Shown: positions 14,903 to 25,864 of the stretch, piece after piece
Layout of the letters: every line of letters starts with the position of its first letter
Position numbering within the stretch: position 1 is the stretch's first letter
Assembly: GCF_008806595.1 (NCBI RefSeq)
Contig: NZ_VZRB01000007.1
Location: forward strand, 279,312 to 343,311
Reading direction: 5' to 3'
Source: Streptomyces luteolifulvus
GTDB lineage: Bacteria; Actinomycetota; Actinomycetes; Streptomycetales; Streptomycetaceae
Length of the DNA stretch: 64,000 nt
Translations under genes and position numbers: made by a program
Notes under the pieces: generated by a model
Databases searched by the model: none
Told to the model about the DNA's origin: nothing
Seen by the model: only the letters and a program-made list of their open reading frames with translations

Positions 14903-16057
14903 TCAGCTCAGCGTCTTCAGCGCCGCCGCGTCGTACGCCGTCAGATCCTCGAAGCGGCCGGCCAGGACCTTCGCCGCCCACTCCGGGTCCTGGAGCAGGG
15001 CGCGGCCCACGGCGACGAGGTCGAACTCCTCCGCCTCCAGGCGGTCGAGGAGGTCGTCGATGCTCTTGAGGGGGGAGCCCTCGCCCATGAACGCCTTGAT
15101 GAAGTCGCCGTCGAGGCCGACCGAGCCCACCGTGATGACCGGCTTGCCCGTCAGCTTCTTCGTCCAGCCGGCCAGGTTGAGGTCGGAGTCGTCGAACTCG
15201 GGGAGCCAGTAGCGGCGCGTGGAGGCGTGGAAGGCGTCCACGCCGGCCGCGGCCAGCGGCGCGAGGATGGCCTCCAGTTCCTCCGGGGTCTCGGCGAGGC
15301 GAGCGTCGTACGCCTCCTGCTTCCACTGCGAGTAGCGGAAAATGACGGGGAAGTCGGGGGAGACCGACTCCCGCACCGCGGCCACGATCTCCGCCCCGAA
15401 CTTCGTGCGGGCCACCGCGTCACCGCCGTAGGCGTCCGTGCGGCGGTTGGTGCCCGCCCACAGGAACTGGTCGAGCAGATAGCCGTGGGCGCCGTGCAGT
15501 TCGACGCCGTCGAAGCCGATCCGCTCCGCCGCCGCGGCCGCCTCCGCGAACGCGCCGACGACGTCGTCCAGGTCCCGCCGGGTCATCGCCCTGCCGGTCG
15601 GCTCGGTGGCGCCGATCCGCAGGCCGGACGGGCCGACGGCGGGTGCCTCGGCGTACGGCGGCTGGCCCTGCGTGCGCACCATGCCGATGTGCCACAGCTG
15701 CGGCACGATCCTTCCGCCCGCCGCGTGCACCGCCTCGGCGACCTTCGCCCAGCCCGCCAGCTGCTCCTCGCCGTGGAAACGGGGGACGCGGTTGCTCTGC
15801 CCGGCCGACTCGTGACCGACGTAGGTGCCCTCGGTGACGATCAGACCGACACCCGCGGCGGCACGGCGGGAGTAGTACGACGCCACATCCGCGCCGGGGA
15901 TGCCGCCCGGGGAGAACTGACGCGTCATGGGCGCCATCACGATGCGGTTGGGGACGGTCAGCCCGTTGATCGAGGCAGGCCGGGAGAGGATCCGGGCCGC
16001 ACGGGAGGCGGACTGCGAGGCGGACTGCGAGGCGGATTCGGAGGCGGTGACGGACAC
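14903..16057 (-). CDS. Old-yellow-enzyme family NADH:flavin oxidoreductase (ene-reductase)
   Basis: The 384-residue TIM-barrel protein has the OYE landmarks: NRIVMAPMTRQFSPGGIP near residue 36, IVPQLWHIG near 116, GFDGVELHGAHGYLLDQFLWAGTNRRTDAYGG near 180-205 with the substrate-binding His pair, and FDLVAVGRALLQDPEW near 350. FMN-dependent reduction of activated alkenes is the family activity; the substrate is unknown. The GTG at 16057 has AGGAG about nine bases upstream. The N-terminus is extended by a low-complexity SESASQSASQSAS stretch from 12-bp repeats. The upstream region holds an ACCGGTCGGT element of TetR-operator type, which could indicate inducer control. Confidence 0.85.
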   Translation of the reverse strand: MSVTASESASQSASQSASRAARILSRPASINGLTVPNRIVMAPMTRQFSPGGIPGADVASYYSRRAAAGVGLIVTEGTYVGHESAGQSNRVPRFHGEEQLAGWAKVAEAVHAAGGRIVPQLWHIGMVRTQGQPPYAEAPAVGPSGLRIGATEPTGRAMTRRDLDDVVGAFAEAAAAAERIGFDGVELHGAHGYLLDQFLWAGTNRRTDAYGGDAVARTKFGAEIVAAVRESVSPDFPVIFRYSQWKQEAYDARLAETPEELEAILAPLAAAGVDAFHASTRRYWLPEFDDSDLNLAGWTKKLTGKPVITVGSVGLDGDFIKAFMGEGSPLKSIDDLLDRLEAEEFDLVAVGRALLQDPEWAAKVLAGRFEDLTAYDAAALKTLS

Positions 16058-16080
16058 GGGCGGGCTCCTTGCAATTCAAC

Positions 16081-16090
16081 CGGTCGGTAT
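16081..16090 (-). promoter_or_regulatory. ACCGGTCGGT element upstream of the OYE gene
   Basis: A short ACCGGTCGGT motif lies 24 bp upstream of the GTG start, in a locally AT-richer stretch. Motifs of this shape are common in TetR-family operators controlling OYE-type reductases. No TetR gene is adjacent, so this is a weak call. Confidence 0.3.
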
Positions 16091-16185
16091 GTGCATACGC
16101 ATGGACGCTATGCCCACCTCAACCAGCCACACCCACCACAGCATTCCGGACAGCCCCCGCCGACCCCTGTGATCCCGGACACGCC

Positions 16186-16225
16186 CGAGGGCGGCACCCC
16201 CTGTCTCCAGGGAGTGCCGCCCTCG
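16186..16225 (-). terminator. Terminator downstream of groEL
   Basis: Perfect 12-bp arms CGAGGGCGGCAC (16186-16197) and GTGCCGCCCTCG (16214-16225) surround a 16-base loop, 26 bp after the groEL stop. No strong T run follows, as is usual in Streptomyces. Confidence 0.75.
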
Positions 16226-16250
16226 GCAGGAATACCGATCCTCGGGAGGA

Positions 16251-18770
<2,520 letters not shown>

Positions 18771-18805
18771 ATTGCCCCCTCCGTTTCTCTCACGGAGGGG
18801 GCAAT
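18771..18805 (-). terminator. Terminator of the thrC-moaD operon
   Basis: Perfect 14-bp arms ATTGCCCCCTCCGT and ACGGAGGGGGCAAT enclose a 7-base loop, 51 bp after the stop of the MoaD/ThiS gene. Confidence 0.9.
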
Positions 18806-18855
18806 CGCATGAACTCTTGGTAATCGGCATTACCTAGGGTAACAATCGGCCCCGG

Positions 18856-19131
18856 TCAGCCGCCGGCCACGGCCGGAATGATGGAGACGCCCGCGCCGTC
18901 CGGAGTCGCCGTCTCCAGCCCCTGCTCGAACCGGACGTCGTCGTCGTTCACGTACACGTTGACGAACCGGCGCAGCTTGCCCTGATCGTCCAGGACACGC
19001 GCGGCGATACCCGTGTGGTTCTTCTCCAGATCGGCGATGACCTCGGCGAGGGTGGCCCCCTCGGCGGCCACCTCGGCCTGGCCACCGGTGTAGGTGCGCA
19101 GGATGGTGGGGATGCGGACGTTGACGCTCAT
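18856..19131 (-). CDS. MoaD/ThiS-family sulfur-carrier protein (CysO-like)
   Basis: The 91-residue beta-grasp protein opens MSVNVRIPTILRTYTGG and ends in the obligatory Gly-Gly (SIIPAVAGG), the site of thiocarboxylate formation. It also has LRRFVNVYVNDDDVRF, typical of CysO and MoaD-like carriers. Mycobacterial CysO supplies sulfide for cysteine synthesis with CysM. Here the gene follows thrC by 42 bp in the same direction, an arrangement I recall as common in actinobacteria. A CysO-like role is inferred from that context; MoaD is the alternative. Confidence 0.8.
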   Translation of the reverse strand: MSVNVRIPTILRTYTGGQAEVAAEGATLAEVIADLEKNHTGIAARVLDDQGKLRRFVNVYVNDDDVRFEQGLETATPDGAGVSIIPAVAGG

Positions 19132-19173
19132 GCTATTGACCTCCGGTAGGGCAGCTGACCTGGACAAACGGAA

Positions 19174-20454
19174 CTAGACGAGACCGGCCTCGCGGAACGA
19201 ATCCAGGCTGGGACGGATGGTCGCGGTCAGCCCCGTACCGGCCACCGCGTCCAGCGTCTTCAGCCCGTCGCCGGTGTTCAGGACGACGGTCGTCAGCGCA
19301 GGATCCAGCAGACCGTTCTCGACCAGCTTCTTCGTGACACCCACCGTCACACCACCGGCGGTCTCCGCGAAGATCCCCTCCGTCCGCGCCAGCAGCTTGA
19401 TCGCGTCCACGATCTGCTCGTCGGTCACGTCCTCCACCGCACCGCCCGTACGGCGCGCGATGTCGAGGACGTACGGACCGTCCGCCGGGTTGCCGATGGC
19501 CAGCGACTTGGCGATGGTGTCCGGCTTCTGCGGCCGGACGACGTCGTGGCCCGCCTTGTAGGCGACGGACACCGGGGAGCAGCCCTCCGCCTGCGCACCG
19601 AAGATCTTGTACGGCTTGTCCTCGACGAGCCCGAGCTTGATCAGCTCCTGCAGTCCCTTGTCGATCTTCGTGAGCTGGGAGCCGGAGGCGATGGGAACCA
19701 CCAGCTGGTCGGGGAGCCGCCAGCCGAGCTGCTCGCAGATCTCGTACGCCAGTGTCTTGGAGCCCTCGGCGTAGTACGGCCGCAGGTTGACGTTGACGAA
19801 GCCCCAGCCCTCGCCGGCCGGGTCGCCGATCAGCTCGGAGCAGAAGCGGTTCACGTCGTCGTAGTTGCCCTCGATACCGACGAGCTCGCCGCCGTACACC
19901 GCGGCCATGACGACCTTGCCCTGTTCCAGGTCGTGCGGGATGAACACGCAGGAGCGGAACCCGGCGCGGGCGGCGGCGGCGCCGACGGCACCGGCGAGGT
20001 TGCCGGTGGAGGAGCAGGAGAGGGTGGTGAAGCCGAAGGCGCGCGCGGCCTCGATGGCCTGGGCCACGACCCGGTCCTTGAAGGAGTGGGTCGGATTGCC
20101 GGAGTCGTCCTTGACGTACAGCCCGCCGGTCACGCCGAGTTCGCGCGCGAGGTTGTCGGCCTTGACGAGCTTCGTCCAACCGGGGTTGATGTTGGGCTTG
20201 TCGGCCACGTCCGCGGGAACGGGCAGCAGCGGCGCGTAGCGCCAGATGTTCGCGGGTCCCGCCTCGATCTGCTTGCGGAGCTCCTCCGTGTCATAGGCGG
20301 AGAAGTCGTACGCGATCTCGAGCGGGCCGAAACACTCCTCGCATGCGAAGACCGGCCCGAGGGGTACCCGGTGACCGCACTCGCGGCAGGAGAGCGCCGC
20401 GGCGGGACCGAGATCGACGGAGTCGGTGGTGCTTGCAACAGTCTGCACAGCCAT
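19174..20454 (-). CDS. thrC: Threonine synthase
   Basis: ThrC converts O-phosphohomoserine to threonine with pyridoxal phosphate. The 426-residue product has an N-terminal zinc-ribbon-like CREC...CEEC (Cys23, 26, 38, 41), the PLP lysine in NPTHSFKDR (Lys126), SSTGNLAGAVGAAAARAG, and the phosphate-binding C-terminal region. It opens MAVQTVASTTDSVDLGP at ATG 20454. It is followed by the MoaD/ThiS gene, probably in one operon ended by the hairpin at 18771. This is the cysteine-motif type of threonine synthase known from actinobacteria. Confidence 0.95.
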   Translation of the reverse strand: MAVQTVASTTDSVDLGPAAALSCRECGHRVPLGPVFACEECFGPLEIAYDFSAYDTEELRKQIEAGPANIWRYAPLLPVPADVADKPNINPGWTKLVKADNLARELGVTGGLYVKDDSGNPTHSFKDRVVAQAIEAARAFGFTTLSCSSTGNLAGAVGAAAARAGFRSCVFIPHDLEQGKVVMAAVYGGELVGIEGNYDDVNRFCSELIGDPAGEGWGFVNVNLRPYYAEGSKTLAYEICEQLGWRLPDQLVVPIASGSQLTKIDKGLQELIKLGLVEDKPYKIFGAQAEGCSPVSVAYKAGHDVVRPQKPDTIAKSLAIGNPADGPYVLDIARRTGGAVEDVTDEQIVDAIKLLARTEGIFAETAGGVTVGVTKKLVENGLLDPALTTVVLNTGDGLKTLDAVAGTGLTATIRPSLDSFREAGLV

Positions 20455-20791
20455 GTGAGGCGAGGCCCTTTCTCCTCATCTTCCTCACGACGCATCTCGC
20501 CGTGAGACGGATTTGGCACCTTCCCTAGCCGGGGAGCCTCACGAAACGATCAACACTGATCTACGAGACCGGCTGGAGGGTTGCCGGGGCTTCATCGGGC
20601 CGTGTCCCTCTGCCCCTCTGGATGAGCGGTATTCGGTTGTACGCACGGGACGGCCACCGACATGCGATGGTCATCAGCGTTGTTCAAGACTGTAACCGAC
20701 GGCCAGGACAGTTGAGATAGCCGTCCGAACCGCGAGATGGATCACATGGTGATCACATACTCGCCGAGAGAACGCAGAGGAGCCGCGCACT
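20455..20791. other. Gene-free divergent promoter region of thrC and the glycosyltransferase
   Basis: This 337-bp interval separates divergent genes and has no coding frame with proper codon bias. Near the glycosyltransferase it holds a perfect dyad GATCAC-ATG-GTGATC (20740-20754), a possible operator. I see nothing else distinctive. Confidence 0.4.
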
Positions 20792-21736
20792 GTGCTGGAA
20801 GAAGTCGAGCGCTGGCTGAGCACCCGCTCCTGGTCCCTGACCGATCGCCCGGTGCACAAGATTCTCGCTGCCAAGCAGCGCACGGGCCAGTCGGTCTCCG
20901 TCGTCCTGCCCGCGCTCAACGAGGAGGAGACAGTCGGTGACATCGTCGCCGTGATCCGTCACGACCTCATGCATCAGGTCCCCCTCGTCGACGAGATCGT
21001 CGTCGTCGACTCGGGGTCGGCCGACCGTACCTCCGAGGTGGCCGCGGCGGCGGGCGCCCGGGTCGTCCACCGCGACGACATCCTGCCGCGCATCCCGCCC
21101 GTCCCGGGCAAGGGCGAGGTGCTGTGGCGCTCGCTCCTGGTCACGAGCGGGGACATCGTCTGCTTCATCGACGCGGACCTGAGGGAGTTCTCCTCCGACT
21201 TCGTCTCCGGGATCGTGGGCCCGCTGCTCACCGACCCCGGTGTCGACCTCGTCAAGGCGATGTACGACCGCCCGCTCGCCGGCGCGGCAGGGCAGGGCGG
21301 CCGGGTCACCGAGCTGATGGCCCGCCCGCTGCTGAACATGCACTGGCCGCAGCTGGCCGGATTCGTGCAGCCGCTCGGCGGGGAGTACGCGGCCCGCCGC
21401 TCGCTGCTGGAACAGCTTCCCTTCCCGGTCGGATACGGGGTGGAGCTGGGCATGCTGGTCGACGCGCTGCACCTGGTGGGGCTGGACGCCCTGGCCCAGG
21501 TCGACGTCGGGGTGCGCAAGCACCGCCACCAGGACGGCCAGGCCCTCGGCCGGATGGCCGCCGCGATCTACCGCACGGCCCAGCTCCGGCTGGCCCGTGG
21601 CCATCTGATCCGCCCCTCCCTCACCCAGTTCGAACGGGGCGAGGACGGCTTCGAGCCACGCACCTACTCGGTGGACACGGAGGAACGCCCGCCGATGGTG
21701 GAGATCGCGGAGTACGCCGCCAGAAAAGTGGCCTGA
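20792..21736 (+). CDS. Glucosyl-3-phosphoglycerate synthase-like glycosyltransferase
   Basis: The 314-residue GT-A protein resembles the GpgS class (GT81): SVVLPALNEEETVGDIVAVI near residue 36, DEIVVVDSGSADRTSEVA near 68, KGEVLWRSL near 107, the DxD-type metal site CFIDADLREF near 124, and GYGVELGMLVDALHLVGLDALAQVDVGVRKHRHQ. GpgS transfers glucose from a nucleotide sugar to 3-phosphoglycerate, giving precursors of methylglucose lipopolysaccharides or glucosylglycerate. The GTG at 20792 follows GAGGAG. The neighbouring trehalose genes suggest a shared stress or osmolyte theme, though the acceptor is inferred. Confidence 0.8.
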   Translation: MLEEVERWLSTRSWSLTDRPVHKILAAKQRTGQSVSVVLPALNEEETVGDIVAVIRHDLMHQVPLVDEIVVVDSGSADRTSEVAAAAGARVVHRDDILPRIPPVPGKGEVLWRSLLVTSGDIVCFIDADLREFSSDFVSGIVGPLLTDPGVDLVKAMYDRPLAGAAGQGGRVTELMARPLLNMHWPQLAGFVQPLGGEYAARRSLLEQLPFPVGYGVELGMLVDALHLVGLDALAQVDVGVRKHRHQDGQALGRMAAAIYRTAQLRLARGHLIRPSLTQFERGEDGFEPRTYSVDTEERPPMVEIAEYAARKVA

Positions 21737-21856
21737 CCGTGGGCTGTGAGCGAGTCTGGGCGAGGGGTTCTGTTACGGATTCCGGCCGTCCGTATACAGC
21801 CCCCGCAAGGCCGTACGTACGTTTGAGCGTTTCCGGGCCGGGCTAGGTTGAGGCGT

Positions 21857-23275
21857 ATGGCTTCCACGCAGGCTGCTCAGGGTGCCCCGGTGCTCGTCGC
21901 GTCCAACCGCGGCCCCGTCTCGTACGAGGTCCGGGAGGACGGCTCGCTGCACGCCAGGCGCGGTGGCGGCGGGCTGGTCTCCGGTCTGTCGGCGATCGGG
22001 CCGGACGCGGGCGCCCTGTGGGTGTGCTCCGCACTCGGCGACGGCGACCGCGAGGCAGTGCGCCGAGGGGTCGGCGAGGCCGGGGTGCGGATGCTGGACA
22101 TCCCGGCGGACGTGCACTCCGACGCGTACAACGGCATCGCCAACTCCGTGCTGTGGTTCGTCCACCACATGCTGTACCAGACCCCCCTGGAGCCGGTCTT
22201 CGACGCGGAGTTCCGGCGGCAGTGGGCGTCGTACGAGACCTACAACCGCGCCTTCGCCGAGGCGCTGGCGCAGGAGGCGGCCGAAGGGGCGGCGGTGGTC
22301 GTCCAGGACTACCACCTCACGCTGGTGCCCGGGATGCTGCGCGAGCTGCGCCCCGACCTCAGGATCGGCCACTTCTCCCATACGCCGTGGGCGCCGCCGG
22401 AGTACTTCCGGATGCTGCCCGACGACATCGCCGCACAGGTGCTGCGCGGAATGCTGGGCGCCGACCGGCTCGGCTTCCTCACCCACCGCTGGGCGGACGC
22501 GTTCACCGCCTGCGCCACGGAGTTCGCCGGCGGGCTCGGCGGGACCCGGGTCGGCGTGCACGGGCTGGGAGCCGACGCCGACTTCCTGCGCAAGCGGGCG
22601 CACGAGGCCGACGTCGAGGAGCGGATGGCCGCGCTGCGGGCCGAGATCGGCGCGGGCCCGGACGGGAGTCCCCGCCGGGCCGTCGTACGGGTCGACCGGA
22701 CCGAGCTGTCGAAGAACATCGTGCGCGGGCTGCTGGCGTACCGGCAGCTGCTCGACGACCACCCCGAGTGGCGCGAGCGCGTGGTGCACCTCGCGTTCGC
22801 CTACCCCTCACGGCAGGATCTCGCCGTCTACCGCGACTACATGGCCGATGTGCGGCGCGTGGCCGAGGAGATCAACTCCCGGTACGGCACGCCGGGCTGG
22901 ACCCCCGTCGTGCTCCACCTGAAGGACGACTTCGCGCGGTCGCTGGCGGCCTACCGGCTGGCGGACGTGGCCCTGGTGAACCCCATCCGGGACGGCATGA
23001 ACCTGGTGGCGAAGGAGGTACCGGTCGTCTCCGACGAGGGGTGCGTGCTGGTGCTGTCCCGGGAGGCGGGGGCGTACGAGGAGCTGCGGGAGGATGCGAT
23101 CGCCGTCAACCCGTACGACGTGGTGGAGACGGCGCGGGCGCTGCGCAGCGCGCTGACCATGCAGGACGGCGAGCGGGCCGAGCGCACGAAGCGGCTGGCC
23201 GCGGCGGCGACCGCGCTGCCTCCGGCGCAGTGGTTCCTGGAGCAGTTGCACGCGCTCGGCGATCAGCCCAGCTGA
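21857..23275 (+). CDS. otsA: Trehalose-6-phosphate synthase
   Basis: The 472-residue GT20 protein joins a UDP- or GDP-glucose donor to glucose-6-phosphate. It opens VLVASNRGPVSYEVR, has the glycine-rich RRGGGGLVSGL, VVVQDYHLTLVPGMLRELRPDLRIGHFSHTPW near residue 150, VDRTELSKNI near 277, and the nucleotide-sugar site NPIRDGMNLVAKE near 377. The ATG at 21857 is chosen because homology begins right after it. The otsB gene converges on it, and the two stops overlap by 13 bp. Confidence 0.93.
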   Translation: MASTQAAQGAPVLVASNRGPVSYEVREDGSLHARRGGGGLVSGLSAIGPDAGALWVCSALGDGDREAVRRGVGEAGVRMLDIPADVHSDAYNGIANSVLWFVHHMLYQTPLEPVFDAEFRRQWASYETYNRAFAEALAQEAAEGAAVVVQDYHLTLVPGMLRELRPDLRIGHFSHTPWAPPEYFRMLPDDIAAQVLRGMLGADRLGFLTHRWADAFTACATEFAGGLGGTRVGVHGLGADADFLRKRAHEADVEERMAALRAEIGAGPDGSPRRAVVRVDRTELSKNIVRGLLAYRQLLDDHPEWRERVVHLAFAYPSRQDLAVYRDYMADVRRVAEEINSRYGTPGWTPVVLHLKDDFARSLAAYRLADVALVNPIRDGMNLVAKEVPVVSDEGCVLVLSREAGAYEELREDAIAVNPYDVVETARALRSALTMQDGERAERTKRLAAAATALPPAQWFLEQLHALGDQPS

Positions 23276-24111
23276 GCCGCCAGACGCGCGAGCAGCCGTA
23301 CGACGCCCTCGGGGCCGTCGACCACCAGGTCCGAGCGCTCCGTCAGCTCGGTGACCTCGTCGCTGCCGCTGCACACCAGCAGGCCCGGGGTGCCGTCCGA
23401 GCGGAGTTCGTCGACGGCGGCGAAGGCGCGCAGGTCGCCCAGGTCGTCGCCGGCGTAGAGGACCGAGGCCGCGTCGGTTTCCCGTACGTGTTTGAGCAGG
23501 GCCACGCCCTTGTCCATGCCGGGCGGGCGGAGTTCGAGGACCATGCGGCCGGGTTCCACGATGAGGCCGTGGCGGGTGGCCAGGTCGGTGAGGGGCTCGC
23601 GCAGGGCCTCGAAGGCGGCCTCCGGGTCGGCGGCGCGGCGGGTGTGCACGGCGACGGCGCGGCCCTTCTCCTCGATCCATGCGCCCTGCGCGGCGCCGGA
23701 CTTGTCCAGCAGCGTCGGCAGCTCGGCGCGGACCGCGGTGAGGCCGGGGTGGGGGGCGGGGGCGGTGACGGTGTCGGTCACGGCGTCCCAGCGTTCGGCG
23801 CCGTAGTGGCCGAGGACGACGAGGTGTTCCAGGCCGGGGACGCCGGCGAAGCCGCCGTGCTGGACGGCAACGGCTGCGGGACGGCCGGTGATCACCGCGA
23901 TGGAGGCGACCTTCGGGGCGAGGGCGGCAAGCGCGGGGACGGCGTCGGGGTGGGCTCGGGCCTGTTCGGGGTCGGGGACGATGGGGGCGAGGGTGCCGTC
24001 GAAGTCGAGCGCGACCACCGCTCGCTCGGGGCGGGAGAGAAGGGCGGCAAGTCCGTCGCGGCCGGCCTGGGTTGTGGGGTGCGGGTCCTTGGAGTCCGTG
24101 TGACTGCCCAT
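23263..24111 (-). CDS. otsB: Trehalose-6-phosphate phosphatase
   Basis: The 282-residue HAD-superfamily protein removes phosphate from trehalose-6-phosphate. The nucleophile and acid/base lie in DFDGTLAPI (Asp36, Asp38). Other HAD motifs are AVITGRPAAVA and the C-terminal YAGDDLGDLRAFAAV. A cap domain with KGRAVAVHTRRA and PGRMVLELRPPGMDKGVAL lies between. It is encoded convergently with otsA, whose stop it overlaps, so expression of the two may interfere through antisense read-through. Confidence 0.93.
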   Translation of the reverse strand: MGSHTDSKDPHPTTQAGRDGLAALLSRPERAVVALDFDGTLAPIVPDPEQARAHPDAVPALAALAPKVASIAVITGRPAAVAVQHGGFAGVPGLEHLVVLGHYGAERWDAVTDTVTAPAPHPGLTAVRAELPTLLDKSGAAQGAWIEEKGRAVAVHTRRAADPEAAFEALREPLTDLATRHGLIVEPGRMVLELRPPGMDKGVALLKHVRETDAASVLYAGDDLGDLRAFAAVDELRSDGTPGLLVCSGSDEVTELTERSDLVVDGPEGVVRLLARLAAQLG

Positions 24112-24135
24112 GAGGGGACCCTATACGGTTCGGCA

Positions 24136-24165
24136 GCGCCCTGAAGGGGCGCGGGGAACTGCGCG
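24136..24165. repeat. Dispersed 30-bp Streptomyces repeat, copy 1
   Basis: A 30-bp GC-rich element, running from GCGCCCTGAAGG to GAACTGCGCG, is found here and, inverted and identical, at 60158-60187. It lies in the 121-bp gap between otsB and the DUF3263 gene. I recall similar elements scattered through Streptomyces intergenic regions. Confidence 0.85.
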
Positions 24166-24232
24166 ACCAGCCACGATGGCGCCGCGGACGGCCGACGACG
24201 CATCGCGGCACTTCCAGCGGAGCGCTCGGCGC

Positions 24233-24466
24233 TCAGCGCTCCGTGCGGTGGGAGTCGCGGACCCTTCTCAGTCTGTTCACCGTGATCGGGTCGTGGGCCA
24301 AGGCGCGCTCGTCGTCCAGGAGCGCGTTGAGGAGTTGGTAGTAGCGGATCGGGGCCAGGCCCAGTTCCTCGCGTATGGCTCGTTCCTTTGCGCCGGGGCC
24401 CGGAAAGCCGCGGCGTTCCAGGGCGAGGATGTCCTGTTCCCGGCGGCCTAGCTGTTCCTGGTCCAT
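24233..24466 (-). CDS. DUF3263 family small protein
   Basis: The 77-residue product opens MDQEQLGRREQDILALERRGFPGPG and continues AIREELGLAPIRYYQLLNALLDDERALAHDPITVNRLRRVRDSH. This is the typical DUF3263 pattern and resembles a helix-turn-helix. The function is unknown. It lies 17 bp after the stop of the solute-binding protein gene on the same strand, so it may be its operon partner. Confidence 0.8.
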   Translation of the reverse strand: MDQEQLGRREQDILALERRGFPGPGAKERAIREELGLAPIRYYQLLNALLDDERALAHDPITVNRLRRVRDSHRTER

Positions 24467-24483
24467 GCCTCGCACCGTACCGG

Positions 24484-25773
24484 CTAACTCGTGCCCTGCG
24501 CGGCCGAGGCCGTTCCCTGGAGGCGCTTGAGGACCGCCTTCGGATCACCGCCCGGAGCTACCGCCTGGCCCATCTGCTGTTTGATGTGCGCGCTGACGTC
24601 GGCCCAGGAGGTCTTGCCGACCGGGTAGAGCTCGGACAGCGGGAGTTCCTTGAGGAACGGCCTGAGGTCCGCGTCCTGCTGCGCCGTGCTCATGATCTCG
24701 GACGCGGAGTTGGTGACCGGCAGCAGGTCGTACTCGCGGGAGAAGGCGAGCACGTTCTTCTCGCTGTACACGAAGTCGAGGAAGTCCCCGGCCTGCTCGG
24801 CGTGACCGTTCTCCCTGAAGGCCATCATCCAGTCGGCGACACCCATCGCCACGTCGCTCGCGCCGTCCACGCCGGGCATCGGCACCATGCCGACCTTCAC
24901 CCCCTTCGCCGTGGCGATCTTCATCAGCGTGGGATGGCCGTTGAGCATCCCGACGTCCCCGTCCGCGAACGCGGCGAACGCGTCGGCCCGGTCGAGCTTG
25001 CCGGGCGCGACCGGTCCGGTCAGCCCCTTGCCGACCAGCTCGTCCCTGAGCCAGGTGAGGGTGTCGGCGTTCTCGGTGGAGTCGATGTCGTACGTACCGA
25101 CCCGGTCGGTGTAGCCGCCCCCGCCGCTGAGCAGCCACTGCATGGTCTCGGCCTGTGCCTCCTCCGGGCCGAGCGGCAGGGCGTACGGGTAGGTCACGCC
25201 CCGCGCCTTGAGCGCCTCCGCGTCGGCGGCGAGGTCGTTCCAGGTCTTCGGCGGGGTGAGCCCCGCCTTGTTGAAGAGGGTCTTGTTGTAGAAGAGCAGG
25301 CGTGTGGAGGACGCGAACGGCAGTCCGTACTGCACGTCCTTCACCTCGCCCGCGCCGGCGAGCTGGTGGACGAAGTCGGCCTGCGTGCGGATGGAGAGCA
25401 GGTCGCCGGCCTTGTAGAGGAGGCCCTTCGCCGCGTAGTCGGCGTACGCGCCGATCTGCGCCAGGTCGGGCGCGTGCCCGGCGTCGACCATCTCCTTGAC
25501 CTTGCGGTCGACGTCGTTCCAGGAGTAGACGGTGACGTCGATCTTCACGTCCGGATGCTCGGCCTCGTACTCGTCGACGAGCGTGTCCCAGTACTTCACG
25601 GAGCTGTTCGCCGCGCTGTCGCCGTAGTCGGCGGCCACCAGCCTGAGGGTGACGTCCTCACTGCCCCCGATGCCGTCGACGACCCCGCATCCGCCGAGGA
25701 CCGCCGTCATGCCGAGGGCGGCCACCGCCGCGATCGTTCCTGTTCGACGCCGCTGCACTTCGCTCGCCCCCAC
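24484..25773 (-). CDS. Extracellular sugar-binding lipoprotein (ABC uptake), orphan
   Basis: The 429-residue product is a cluster-1 solute-binding protein. It has an RRR n-region, a hydrophobic core and the lipobox VLGGC (Cys29), so it is anchored outside the membrane. Family features include YWDTLVDEYEAEHPDVKIDV, APDLAQIGAYADYAAKG, LPFASSTRLLFYNKTLFNKAGL and a repeated tryptophan-rich ligand region. No permease genes are nearby. In Streptomyces such proteins commonly work with permeases elsewhere and with the shared ATPase MsiK, encoded at 57.5 kb. It diverges from nagK across dre-like sites, so an amino sugar or chitooligosaccharide ligand is likely. GTG at 25758 is an alternative start. 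Confidence 0.85.
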   Translation of the reverse strand: MGASEVQRRRTGTIAAVAALGMTAVLGGCGVVDGIGGSEDVTLRLVAADYGDSAANSSVKYWDTLVDEYEAEHPDVKIDVTVYSWNDVDRKVKEMVDAGHAPDLAQIGAYADYAAKGLLYKAGDLLSIRTQADFVHQLAGAGEVKDVQYGLPFASSTRLLFYNKTLFNKAGLTPPKTWNDLAADAEALKARGVTYPYALPLGPEEAQAETMQWLLSGGGGYTDRVGTYDIDSTENADTLTWLRDELVGKGLTGPVAPGKLDRADAFAAFADGDVGMLNGHPTLMKIATAKGVKVGMVPMPGVDGASDVAMGVADWMMAFRENGHAEQAGDFLDFVYSEKNVLAFSREYDLLPVTNSASEIMSTAQQDADLRPFLKELPLSELYPVGKTSWADVSAHIKQQMGQAVAPGGDPKAVLKRLQGTASAAQGTS

Positions 25774-25806
25774 CCTCGGCCGGAATCTTTCGACAGGCCG
25801 AACGAT

Positions 25807-25838
25807 AGGGTCTACACCACTTAGTGGACTAGACCTCT
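25807..25838. promoter_or_regulatory. Tandem dre-like (DasR) sites between the binding-protein gene and nagK
   Basis: AGTGGACTAGACCTCT (25823-25838) matches the 16-bp dre consensus at 14 positions. GGGTCTACACCACT (25807-25820) is a second, weaker match, and the two together form a larger imperfect palindrome. nagKA is an established DasR target in S. coelicolor. Placement between divergent genes suggests both are controlled. Confidence 0.85.
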
Positions 25839-25864
25839 TGCAGGTAAAAGGTCACACTGTCCCC

